A stretch of DNA of 64,000 bases from Lineus longissimus (lineage: Eukaryota; Nemertea; Pilidiophora; Heteronemertea; Lineidae), in the NCBI RefSeq assembly GCF_910592395.1, contig NC_088308.1:28721501-28785500 (forward strand), read 5' to 3'. The stretch's first letter is position 1. Each line of letters starts with the position of its first letter. Position numbers and translations under genes: made by a program. Shown piece after piece: positions 14,403-26,500 of the stretch. The notes beneath the pieces are model-generated. The model made no database searches. It saw nothing but the letters and a program-made list of their open reading frames with translations, and was not told where the DNA came from.

Positions 14403-16202
14403 ATCAATGTTAGAGTAGAGATTTTCTTTGCGTGTAATAGCCAAGCTATGGCGATATGAATCTTGTGTGAAATAGAGCGACATCTTTATTTCACACAAGC
14501 TTCAGATCACCATGATGTTGATTTCATTGGTAGTTTTTGTTGTGGTTGCCACTTTGACGGAGGCACATTCTTGACGCTATTAGAAAACTCACATAAAGAT
14601 AAAGTTTTTGGCACCAATGATGTCAGTCATGGCGAATTTGCACTAAAGTTCGAGTGGATTCTCTTGGAGTCAGGTCTGCATTCATGTATTATCTGATGAG
14701 ATCTGGGCCCGAATCACCAATCACAGATTCAAAGTCTTTCATCAACCACTCTTTGATTACTGTAGCCTTCAATCAATGCGCATACGATTGATATTTTGGT
14801 CAACATAATACTACACAGTAAGCTTATTCATGATAGACTTGTATGGGTATTTGACCCTGTAACGAAAAAGGGTGGATATTTTGTATCCTTTGTGATCTAG
14901 TTTCTGCTTCAGTTAAGGCAATTAAGCAAAACAAACAGGACTAAAATCTCAAGTTTGTCTCAAGAAATCAAGTTGATATCAGGATACCTTTATAATACAC
15001 CATAAGCATCATTTTGCCATCTAGGTGTAGACTATCCTCAACTTCTAAAGCCAAGGGCTTGTTGAAATAATTGATAAGTAGATTGATGTGTTATTATTGT
15101 TTGGATATCTCCAGCCGTGTACCTCTACAAAACAAATGAGACATTTGAAGAATAATCGTCTCTTTGGTACTGACGGTCACTTCTGGAGTCTGTGACGTGG
15201 GATGGGAATACAGCAAACTGTGCATAACGCTTTAGAAGTTATTTGCCTTTTGGTCGATGGCATCTTATAGATGAAAGTGAACACTACCAGACAATGTTAT
15301 TCCGAATGCTTAACCCAAGAAAAGGACACATATAGCGGTTAATTCATCCACACAGCTTAACCATGAACGTAGCAAGAAAAATGTTCAAAACCCTCCTAGG
15401 CCAACATTAACAAAAACTAAATGTTGAAGTGCTAAGCTATGTGGGACGGGGTGATGAAGTTCTAAATAAACATTCTATCAAATTCGGGATTTCTGTCCCT
15501 TGAAAATGAAATCGAGGCTGCCTGGTGAAGCAGACGATAATTTTGAAAAACAAGATGGCTGCCTACCTGTCGTTCCCGATCACCAACGAATATCGATTAG
15601 AATGAGTAGAAATGCTCGAGTCTTGCCTCCTCGGGTGCCTATTTAATAATAACCAAGTGAAGCCAAAGGCTGTACGGTTAATCGATCCATCAGAGCAAGC
15701 GTATCGTCCCAGTTCTTCCAACCCCCAGCAGCGCATTGGACAACCATGACGCCGCCATTTTATGATTATGAAAATTTATCAGCTAGATCTCAATAAATCA
15801 AGCAGTTTATTCCTGCGAACCATGACAATTAGTTACATTGTAAGCTGTCACTTCTCCGCCGTGATTTCGCATTTTATTTTGTAATAATGTAATAAGGAGT
15901 TGATTAGACCGCGGTAAGTAACTGAGGTGATTAAATATTTGAGTGCGGTTGATCACGGCTGCTGCTGTGTCACCATCGGTTACGTATCGTCCGTTATAGA
16001 CAGTGGTACTGGCCAAATGAAGCGTCTCTCTGAACCCGCTCAAATGTGGCAAAGTTATCTTTCTTCTAAATTCATATCCTCAAACTTTCATTGGAAAGGG
16101 TAACTGACCCGCCCTACGGATGAAACCCATATTGGAAACGACACAAACTCATTTGAGGTCATATCTCCTTACGTGATGTTTAAATATAATCCAAGAGGAT
16201 TC
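14403..16202. other. No supported gene
   Basis: AT-rich sequence with short open frames only. Nothing recognisable was found up to the edge of the satellite array. Confidence 0.45.
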
Positions 16203-18405
16203 GGAATCTTGTAAGATATTCCAGATCGCGATGTGAACCCACGCCGGAATCTTGTAAGATATTCCAGATCGCGATGTGAACCCACGCCGGAATCTTGTAA
16301 GATATTCCAGGTCGCGATGTGAACCCACGCCGGAATCTTGTAAGATATTCCAGATCGCGATGTGAACCACGCCGGAATCTTGTAAGATATTCCAAGTCGC
16401 GATGTGAACCCACGCCGGAATCTTGTAAGATATTCCAGATCGCGATGTGAACCCACGCCGGAATCTTGTAAGATATTCCAGATCGCGATGTGAACCCACG
16501 CCGGAATCTTGTAAGATATTCCAGATCACGATGTGAACCCACGCCGGAATCTTGTAAGATATTCCAGATCGCGATGTGAACCCACGCCGGAATCTTGTAA
16601 GATATTCCAGATCGCGATGTGAACCCACGCCGGAATCTTGTAAGATATTCCAGATCGCGATGTGAACCCACGCCGGAATCTTGTAAGATATTCCAGATCG
16701 CGATGTGAACCACGCCGGAATCTTGTAAGATATTCCAAGTCGCGATGTGAACCCACGCCGGAATCTTGTAAGATATTCCAGGTCGCGATGTGAACCCACG
16801 CCGGAATCTTGTAAGATATTCCAGATCGCGATGTGAACCCACGCCGGAATCTTGTAAGATATTCCAGATCACGATGTGAACCCACGCCGGAATCTTGTAA
16901 GATATTCCAGATCGCGATGTGAACCCACGCCGGAATCTTGTAAGATATTCCAGATCGCGATGTGAACCCACGCCGGAATCTTGTAAGATATTCCAGATCG
17001 CGATGTGAACCCACGCCGGAATCTTGTAAGATATTCCAGATCGCGATGTGAACCCACGCCGGAATCTTGTAAGATATTCCAGATCGCGATGTGAACCCAC
17101 GCCGGAATCTTGTAAGATATTCCAGATCGCGATGTGAACCCACGCCGGAATCTTGTAAGATATTCCAGATCGCGATGTGAACCCACGCCGGAATCTTGTA
17201 AGATATTCCAGATCGCGATGTGAACCCACGCCGGAATCTTGTAAGATATTCCAGATCGCGATGTGAACCCACGCCGGAATCTTGTAAGATATTCCAGATC
17301 GCGATGTGAACCCACGCCGGAATCTTGTAAGATATTCCAGATCGCGATGTGAACCCACGCCGGAATCTTGTAAGATATTCCAGATCGCGATGTGAACCCA
17401 CGCCGGAATCTTGTCAGATATTCCAGATCGCGATGTGAACCCACGCCGGAATCTTGTAAGATATTCCAGATCGCGATGTGAACCCACGCCGGAATCTTGT
17501 CAGATATTCCAGATCGCGATGTGAACCCACGCCGGAATCTTGTAAGATATTCCAGATCGCGATGTGAACCCACGCCGGAATCTTGTAAGATATTCCAGAT
17601 CGCGATGTGAACCCACGCCGGAATCTTGTAAGATATTCCAGATCGCGATGTGAACCCACGCCGGAATCTTGTAAGATATTCCAGATCGCGATGTGAACCC
17701 ACGCCGGAATCTTGTAAGATATTCCAGATCGCGATGTGAACCCACGCCGGAATCTTGTAAGATATTCCAGATCGCGATGTGAACCCACGCCGGAATCTTG
17801 TAAGATATTCCAGATCGCGATGTGAACCCACGCCGGAATCTTGTAAGATATTCCAGATCGCGATGTGAACCCACGCCGGAATCTTGTAAGATATTCCAGA
17901 TCGCGATGTGAACCCACGCCGGAATCTTGTAAGATATTCCAGATCGCGATGTGAACCCACGCCGGAATCTTGTCAGATATTCCAGATCGCGATGTGAACC
18001 CACGCCGGAATCTTGTAAGATATTCCAGATCGCGATGTGAACCCACGCCGGAATCTTGTAAGATATTCCAGATCGCGATGTGAACCCACGCCGGAATCTT
18101 GTAAGATATTCCAGATCGCGATGTGAACCCACGCCGGAATCTTGTAAGATATTCCAGATCGCGATGTGAACCCACGCCGGAATCTTGTAAGATATTCCAG
18201 ATCGCGATGTGAACCCACGCCGGAATCTTGTAAGATATTCCAGATCGCGATGTGAACCCACGCCGGAATCTTGTAAGATATTCCAGATCGCGATGTGAAC
18301 CCACGCCGGAATCTTGTAAGATATTCCAGATCGCGATGTGAACCCACGCCGGAATCTTGTAAGATATTCCAGATCATGATGTGAACCCACGCCGGAATCT
18401 TGTAA
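16203..18405. repeat. 43-bp satellite array, about 51 units
   Basis: The unit is 43 bp long, beginning GGAATCTTGTAAGATATTCC, which is itself a near-palindrome, and followed by AGATCGCGATGTGAACCCACGCC. Most units are identical. Variants include GGT, AAGT, CACG, CATG and TGTCAG substitutions and two 42-bp units lacking one C. Each unit has four CpGs and one TCGCGA palindrome. The unit has no stop codon in any minus-strand frame, so all three frames stay open for more than 1 kb and read the same 43-residue repeat; this is a consequence of the period, not evidence for genes. At the right edge (18406-18550) the array decays into diverged CTTGTAA / TTACAAG-bearing sequence. Confidence 0.97.
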
Positions 18406-21400
18406 AGCACACTAAGCCCGATTTATACAAGATCTTGTAAAACGTTAGAAGCCAGACTGGATTCTTACAAGACGTGGCTGAAGGGAATCCATCCCACGAT
18501 TTGTATGATCTTTCAGTCAAGGCCAGAGTTTCATAAGATCTTGATGGTACTTGTGTAATGATTCTTGGTGTTAAAATATATACCAACCAAGAAAACACTT
18601 GGCCATTCTTTCTGCGTTGGCATCCTTATTATTCTTTGCCGCTAGTTACATGTAGCATGCCGATAGCTTTGTTTCGATCAGATCGCTTTTCCATTTCTTT
18701 TCTCTGCTGAAATTATGCAGGAATCAGTCGGATCCATCAACTCTAAATATCGTTAAACAGACTAAATTAGACTGCATAACGGACACATATCGGAGTTCTC
18801 ATTATTTGTTGAACAGGGCACAGTGACGAACAATAGCGAAAGTGGCACGCTTCTCGGCAGTCTCGGCTGAAAATGGCTCTCATTTGGACGCTAAATTAGA
18901 TATTTAAATGTTCACGGTTTTAATTTTGGACCGGGAGACCACTGCCTGTGACGCACAGGGGCGATGTATGGGGCAATCACGCCGCTATTGTAAGTTTCCC
19001 AGGCGGTAATCATGATACCGCGCGAGCTACGGCCAGAAATAGGCTATATCATAACATTAATATTGAAAGGATAAAGGATCAATTTAGCTAAATTCGAGAG
19101 AGATTTAATAAATAAGGCGATGCAGTGTATTATTCGTTTGGTGCTATTCATGTGGTCTTAATCTAAAGCTCGATCGTTATGTTGTGTTATTAAGCAGAAT
19201 AAAAGGCCTTCCGGTTTCATTTAGGCGGGGATCTGAGAGAACTGTAAAAGTAAGCGATGGATTGACTTGTCCACGGGGTGCGCGAGGTGATGGCCAAATA
19301 ATGGAGTGATGCTGATGGTATAAAGACTGGGGCAGGAAAGAAGAGAGAACTACTGTTTTTGCTGGGTGTAACCGTGATCGATGACAACTTTAGAACGTGT
19401 CCGCCCTAGTTCAATGAAGTTGGTATACATATACGTAATAGGTAAAGATCATTGGCTTAAGATTCGATGGACATTCATCCACGACACCGACACATCATTG
19501 CTTATTAGTATTTTAACATGGCTGGTTAACGTAAAATCAGCAGGCAGCATTGCTGACGCTACCTTCTCATCTGGCTAATTACCTCCAATGTTCTATTTAT
19601 CTATTCGAGAATCAACAAGCCCAGCGTAGAGACGTGATGGTACAGAGAAGTAACACGCTATGGGCTCATCTTAAAAATGACCTTCTATACCATGCATTCA
19701 CTGTAGTGCTCTGTACAACAATGCACACCCGTATCAGCTCAGGTTGTTTTGAAATGTTCTGTGTTGATATGAAAGATCGGTATCTAAGATGGCGAGTTAG
19801 ATAGGTTGATATGGTAATAATGATCATCGCCGCCAGAGGTTAAGCAAAGATGGCAAATGTTTTTCTTCCAACGAAGCCACTTTGAAAAAGTAGCGTGTAA
19901 AGATACTGACTGACTTACCAGGGCGAGTAAATTAATTGCTAATGCTTTGAATGATTGGTTTATAGGTTCCACAGACCATCGATTATCTATCATGTGACCA
20001 CGCCATCACAAATGATAATTCACCCGACTCGATCTTGTGTTATAAGGGGAAACCCAGAGCTGCCTTTACCCACAGTGGAAAGGTTTTCGGCAATTTCGTA
20101 TTGATCTACAGCGTTCTGAGTGCAGCTATCCGAACGTTCTTACACCAAAAAACTCTTGCTCACAGCTTAGAACTCTAAAAAAAACGCTAGAAAGAAGTAC
20201 GGACTAAGGACAGCCACAGACCTGTAGAAATGAAATTTTGAGTGAGAATGAAACTTAGCTTATATTGCTTACTTACCATCCGATACGTTGATGAATGATC
20301 ACAGTACAGGTCTGACGAAACGGTGTGCAACTTAGCAAGGGCGACCAGACAGATGTAGAGCAGCCAGTGACCGAGTCCGTCTCGGGTCTTACTAACTCAG
20401 CCACTAATTAGCTTTATTGACTTATATGTTCTGTTGGCAAATTCACCAAGTGTCACAAAAATAACTAATTTGTTATTCAAATAAGCACGGTGAGCATTTC
20501 GAGAACGCCTCCCGATACCCGAGCAATATCCATGTTTATATTCACCCAGATACGCATCTAACATCGGCGTATTATAAATAAAGAGGGAATTCGCAATATC
20601 AAAGGAATAGCTATAGGTCAGATCAGACACATAAGAATCTAACTGATAGACTTGTAGATATCATAAGATTCTGACCCCTCATTACAACAGTTCTCTTGGC
20701 AAAATGCTGAAAAGGTCAATATTTAAGGTGACGCTTTTGTTGAACGATTTATATTAAACGATGAGATGTATGAGAAATCTGTCCTCCGTAAAGTACCAGG
20801 GAAGCCACCTACTAAGCAGAGGAGGAACTATCATGCGTGCACATTATTATAGCGGTTCATAGCGCAGGCGAGCTATTATAGTACTGTCTGCTTCATATTG
20901 ATATCAACACTTACATCCTCCAAAACTATAACCGTTTTCAATGCGGTTTGCAAAGAGTTGTCAAGAATGTTGTTGTTTGTATGATCATCAGCACTATATT
21001 GAAGTGCTTTATTGTCTTCATTGTGTAATCAACTATGTAGGCCTACTCAAGTTTGACAAATATCGTTACCATTGTTGAAGGTAATACTGTTGAAGAGATC
21101 GGTAGAAATAACAAAATATTGAACAGCAAATGGTCATATCATCATTGGAGGCGCAGCCCATCGGAGCTGGCTTAACTGACCACACTGCCATCTCGGAAGA
21201 CCGTGGTAGCTCTTCCATCAACCTGCCCTTGACAGGGATCCAAGTCGGCGATGCTACAACTGCTATCTGCACGGGGAAAGTGGAACGACAGGCTGCCGGA
21301 GATTCGTATCATCTTCCATGTGCAGATTCCCATATATTAGTTTTCTGCTTCCAACGATCTATCAATGCTAATGGGTTCTGTTACCATGCAATTACACATC

Positions 21401-21753
21401 AGAGACGTGAGTACTCGAGGCATAAACGCAGATATACTTTATTTTTTCATTCCGTTTTTGACCTCAAATATTCTTTCAGTAACCAGAAATTCCTCAGCGA
21501 CAGCGCTGACGCGGAGTTACTCGTTTGACAACTGCAAATAAGAATAAAGACAATGTTTGACAGTGTTATGGTCGACATGAACAGTAATATCTTGGTGTCT
21601 AGATCGCCATCAACCTGTCTGATGATAGATATTAACTATAGATTCCAGTAAACGAAACTCTAATGTTTAATTAGTTGCAACCCTATTCTGAACTTCAAAT
21701 ATTTTAGCCGGTTAGCTAGTAGTTTAATGGTGGTTTAACTCTGACACAGTTGT
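18406..21753. other. Decayed satellite edge, then no supported gene
   Basis: The first 150 bases contain diverged satellite fragments in both orientations. The remainder has only short open frames and no recognised element up to the 3' end of the fibronectin type II gene. Confidence 0.45.
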
Positions 21754-24700
21754 TTAAATGATTCTTACGTCACAGATGCCCTTCTTTTTCGGGTCGTACT
21801 TGAACTGTGTCGAACACCAAGCTTCACCATTCTCACTGCCATCCGTAGTGCAGTCGTGGTACAGCATGCCGTTATATTTGAATGGGAGATGACATTTCGT
21901 GCTATCCTTGGTGTATCGGTACCGTGGGCTCTCTGAAAGCAGGAAGAAAGCAACATGAACCGACAGAACCTATTGAGTTACCATTGAGAATGTCTGCTGT
22001 CCACCGGTGTTTTGTTTGTCACACCCAGAAGCCAGGAACAGATATTTTCATTCCATTGATTCTCATACCTGAGGCCTACACACGCATACACACGACAGAG
22101 AATTGGGTTGTTTACCTGTGCAGTATCCCCACTTGCCATCTCGGTCGTAGTTGTCAGTGGTAGCGCACCATTCCTTGTCCCTGCCTTCAAGGATACATTT
22201 ATTGTTGTATTGACCATTCGCCCAGAACTTGAAAAAGCAGTAGGTTCCGTTGGCGTTACCTCCGATCGTTGGGACCTTTGCACCTGGAATATTATGATAC
22301 CGATGGCAACAAGTATATACCACAAGTAGAAGACAAAGATGTTGGATGGATGTGTCCTTTCGTTTCTCTTTGCAACCGGCTGAAGACCGTTTGTATTCGC
22401 AACCAGCCGCAGAACGGTTGTGTGCATTTGCAGCGAACATCATAGACATCGACTCCACCGGTCTGGGAGCAGAGAGGTCCGGCACGGAGAACATCGATCA
22501 TGTCGAAAGTAGACCTCTAGATTAAAATATAAACAGTGAGGATCGAACTGGCCCACAATATTTTGTGCTGCCTTTGTTGATGTTCCCGTTGACCTTACCA
22601 AAACGCATAAGACTGTCGAGAAACACGATCGATCCCTTCTTTTTGCAGATGCAATGAGACTCGTATACCCCATTGAGGAAGCAGTCAAAGTTACTCGTCA
22701 TCGGTCCAACACAGCCTCCATCGGCGTTAGGACAGTCTGCAACTAAAAGTTGATACTGGATTGTTAGCGAGTCAATGTGATTTCTAGTTCATATCTATGC
22801 AACTGTAACCGTTATTCACGATGTTGAGTATTTGGTCCGTTTCCCGTCTACTCTTCTTGTAAGAAACAGAATACGCATTTGATGAATTCCAATCAGCAGC
22901 CAATCGATAATCAACAGGCCATTCCTAACTGCCCCACCATAACCGATACCTTCCCATAGGCCCCTTCAACACGCATGCTTTGCAGAAACTTTGTCATCAT
23001 AGCGGGGGTGCATGAGGAGGCACAGGACCACTTGGGACTACTTACCGGTACTGATGAATTTGATATTGCTGCGGATTTTATTGTCAGCCTTGGAGCGATT
23101 GATTTCACAAGTTCTCTTGTAACATCTGTCATCTCTGAACTCAAATCCAGGAAGGTAACAATCGTTTTTGTACCAACAACCTAGACATGGAACAATGAGA
23201 GATAGCCGTTCAGGGACAATCAATTGGAGCCCTACTGATGTAAGGAAGGCCAATGGGGCGATCCAGTTCAAGACAAGCATTTTTCCACCGAATATGTAAT
23301 GTCGGAAACATACATCACTGAACCATGCACGTGTGTGAATAAACTGCATAAACACCTTTCGATACACGACGTGTCGTTGTGATATTAAACATATATTTTG
23401 GAAATGAGGAGGTCGCTTACCATCATATTCACTGATCAGTGCCATATCGAATTGAGCAGTCTCATATACCCTAAGGCAGGTATAGGTCTTGCAGTCCTGG
23501 GTCTTGACGGATTTGCCCAAGCCCAGATTTTTATCATCTATAAGACCGAATCCTGGTTCATCTAACGGCAGTGTACAAGCTGGAGAACAAGGTGAAATGG
23601 TCAAAGCTTGGATCCAACCGAATATGTTTCATGTAGAAGTCCCAAATCTTTCAAGTCCACCTTCAGATGGCATTCGCTATTCCGCGCCACAATACATTGC
23701 ATTGCTCCACAAGATGACTTACTCCTTATTTTAATTAAGTTCACAATAGCACCCATCTTTATATTGACGCAATACAAATGTACTACATATGACCAGATCC
23801 ATGAACAAACATTGCATCATGGAAACTCCTCTTTACCTGCAGTGGCTGCGTTCGATAAACCTTTCGTGTAGGCGTGGACGGCCACCAGTCGTCTTGGGTC
23901 GTCTGAAACAGAAAGCAAGGTGTTCTAACATGTGAGGCATCTTTCAACTGTGGAAGATAGTAAAGTATAAAAATAAATGAATGCTGCTGGGACCGGGCAT
24001 AGGAATAAACTACAACCCATCTACCGTCTTTCTAAAGATCGATGGTTAGGCAGTACAGTAGTATTTTATCGCTCATCATCCGTCATATCAACACATTCCC
24101 AACCAATTCCAAGCCATGGAACTTAGGTGTTCTCTCTTTTATGACCGCTAAGTTTTATAATTGAAAGGATTTGGTATACTTATATCTGCTGCAGCTTACC
24201 CGTTACGCCTGGTATGTCCACATCCAAAAAGGCAAGTTCCGCTGAAGAAGCAAAGAAGAATCATTTTCGATATGACTGTCGGACTGGTTAAGAAGTCCAC
24301 CCGGGCCTATGATTATCTTCCGTCATTATATCAGATCATGGTCTTTCTAGCTTAAATTAAACTTAATTTACATATACATGTACGTGATGAAAGGAGGATT
24401 GTGAGGTAGGCCTACCACATTCGTATGTCGACGCACTCGGAAACGGAGAGAACGCACGTGCTGATCGTGCACGCGCAACACATTTGGTAGAGAATTGTTA
24501 TAAACGGCAGACTTGAAGTTGGAGTTAAAGTAAAACTCATTATGGCTTTACTACAAGGAGATGACTGTGGTGTCGAAGTGTGAGAGGTAAAATGGATCAC
24601 ATAAAAGAAATATCAGTGCACTGCCTAATGAAGATAGGTCAAACATTCTCGTTATGAATCGGGTGGAGGACTGTGACATAATAGCGAGTTCTTAAAATAG

Positions 24701-25396
24701 CGCCTTTCACTGTATCATCTACTGTCTCAAAGCGTTTTACAATCTCAAACATCATTACCCAGGCTATCCAGAAACCTTCCTGGGGAACCAAGAGTAGCCA
24801 CAATCTAGCGCACGCAAGGACATTTCAGGCCAGTATAGAGTGTTACAAAGTGGCACCGGCCGGCCATCGAACCCGGGAAATATAATTAGAAACTAAGCCT
24901 ACCTGGAGGTACCGTTGGGGCAACTGTTACAGATGGTTTGGTCAGATATTTCACAAGCTCTGCAATGCCTATAACAATCCCAGCAGCAGGGGATATCAGC
25001 CCTGCTATCACCTTAGCCACGGTGGCCTTGTCAACTTTGGCCATGACCTTTTCAGGGTCATCTTTTGCTTCTAGTTCCAAACCTGCAAATACCCAATTGT
25101 GATGGAAATCAAATGGGTGTTTTTTGTGGCATGTTTTGTTTGTGTAACACCTTCGTTCACAGCTGAAAGCGCTCAAATCCCAACCTTCCTCACCGCAGTG
25201 TCTCTCGTATTGCTTTCATGTGATCCATTTTATGAATGTTTCAGCCACCTTCAGCAACATATTCTGCATCTTTTGTTTGGTAGCCTGGTTTTAGTTACGA
25301 CCTTTACCGCTTCCTGTTTACCTTTATTAGCAAGATCAACCTACCGTGCGCCAGGCAAACTGTCACCAGCATTACAAAGATCTGAGACGTCTTCAT
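21754..25396 (-). CDS. Secreted cysteine-rich protein with two fibronectin type II domains
   Basis: Eight exons in transcript order: 25396-25345, 25082-24903, 23902-23837, 23579-23421, 23180-23046, 22736-22599, 22283-22116, 21932-21754. All introns are GT-AG and every internal junction is phase 1, the usual pattern for shuffled extracellular modules. The product is about 358 residues. Residues 1-18 (MKTSQIFVMLVTVCLAHG) form a signal peptide. Residues about 42-61 are a Gly/Ala/Ile-rich hydrophobic stretch. Exons 4-6 each add a cysteine-bearing block; one has the pattern PGFEFRDDRCYKRTC, reminiscent of von Willebrand C-like modules. Exon 7 is a fibronectin type II domain (CFFKFWANGQ, then WCATTDNYDRDGKWGYC). 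Exon 8 is a second (CHLPFKYNG, then WCST and GICD). Such domains bind collagen or glycans, so a matrix or immune role is possible, but the overall architecture was not recognised. The last exon could instead end at 21774 with a GTAAG donor and continue downstream. Confidence 0.8.
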
Positions 25397-26264
25397 CTCT
25401 CGCTGGAGAAGAGAAAACTGACTATTGTTTCGCAAAGGCACTCTTCTATTGCTGGATATTTTTGCTTGTTTTTCTTCCTTAACAATATCTTCCTCTCTTG
25501 CTTATTGAAGTCGTTTGCAGCGTGCCAATTTTTCGTCAGTTGATAGGTTTAATCATTAGAGCTGTAGTACTCGAGACTGTTTTCTAGTATCTAACACGTG
25601 ACTCTTTCCAATGCTTTCCCCTCTATCCTGCAGGATAAGTCATACTCAAATACTCAAAACTAATTAGGACGATGTTGAGGTATACATACATTTTCTAGGT
25701 TGTCGTTGGTCCTACTGCTCGGTCGAGTTTCTGTCTGAGAATGGACGGGGACGTGCGCAGGTGGTTTCTGTTATCGTAATATCGACCTTCTACCCACTGA
25801 AAACGCCTATGTTTGTACAACAGAACTTCTGCTAATGACTATCCTCATCACCGACTTGCCTTTATCACGAAATGCATTTGATATCTCACCTAGTTTCTCA
25901 CTCCTGATGACAGCTGACGGAAGCGAAAACGACAAGTTTTTTTATGTGTTCTAACAACATCAGGTTTGGAAGCGAGTGGATCAAGAACAGTTTCCAATGT
26001 GAAGGGAACAAAGGTATGTAGTGACGGTAATAGCTATATCATATTGAGTTGTTTGGAACGACGGACAGTGCACTCGAGTTTCAAATTTCGAAAGTAGATT
26101 TGGAGTTAAACGAAGGAGAACTGAATATACTTACCAATTTTTTGCTGTTTGGGTGTGCCAAGACTAGAATAGACCAGCGTTGTGCTCGGTTATAAATAGA
26201 ATAAAAGATCATGTATATATATCAGGACTCAAGTTACATTCCTTAGGTTCAAAAGCAGACGCTA
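25397..26264. other. Intergenic, no supported gene
   Basis: This holds the presumed promoter of the minus-strand fibronectin type II gene and upstream sequence of the first GPCR. No TATA box was seen for the former. Open frames here are short. Confidence 0.45.
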
Positions 26265-26272
26265 TATATAAA
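26265..26272 (+). promoter_or_regulatory. TATA box of first GPCR gene
   Basis: TATATAAA lies in gctatatataaatg. If it is used, transcription would start near 26295, leaving about 200 bases of 5' leader before the ATG at 26501. The paralogous gene downstream also has a TATA element, which supports the call. Confidence 0.5.
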
Positions 26273-26500
26273 TGAGGAAGAGTGCTATTCTCAGACTGAC
26301 TGCCGCGGTACAAATCACCGAGTTCATTGTTCGGTTGCCATCAGTCGCGTGAAGGAGGCCAGATAATCTAGCTATGTGGGGAAGCTTTCGGATTCGGCAG
26401 GCAGACGATTGGATCCAAGGTTCCAAAATTCCGCCATGTAGGCGATGTACTTCTCAGTGATAATTCCAAGTACATTTGGTGGTGGGAACCTCCACTTCAG

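Noticed and set aside
16203-18405. CRISPR-like regular repeat array
   Set aside because: Repeats are head-to-tail without unique spacers, and the surrounding genes are eukaryotic.
16149-18410. Several long minus-strand ORFs of 145-435 codons
   Set aside because: They are the 43-bp satellite read in its three frames. Every frame gives the same 43-residue repeat, so openness follows from the unit having no stops.
22395-22515. Cys-bearing frame between exons of the fibronectin type II gene (VRCKCTQPFCGW)
   Set aside because: No acceptor puts it in the required phase 1 without an immediate stop, and exon 6 joins the next exon directly in phase.
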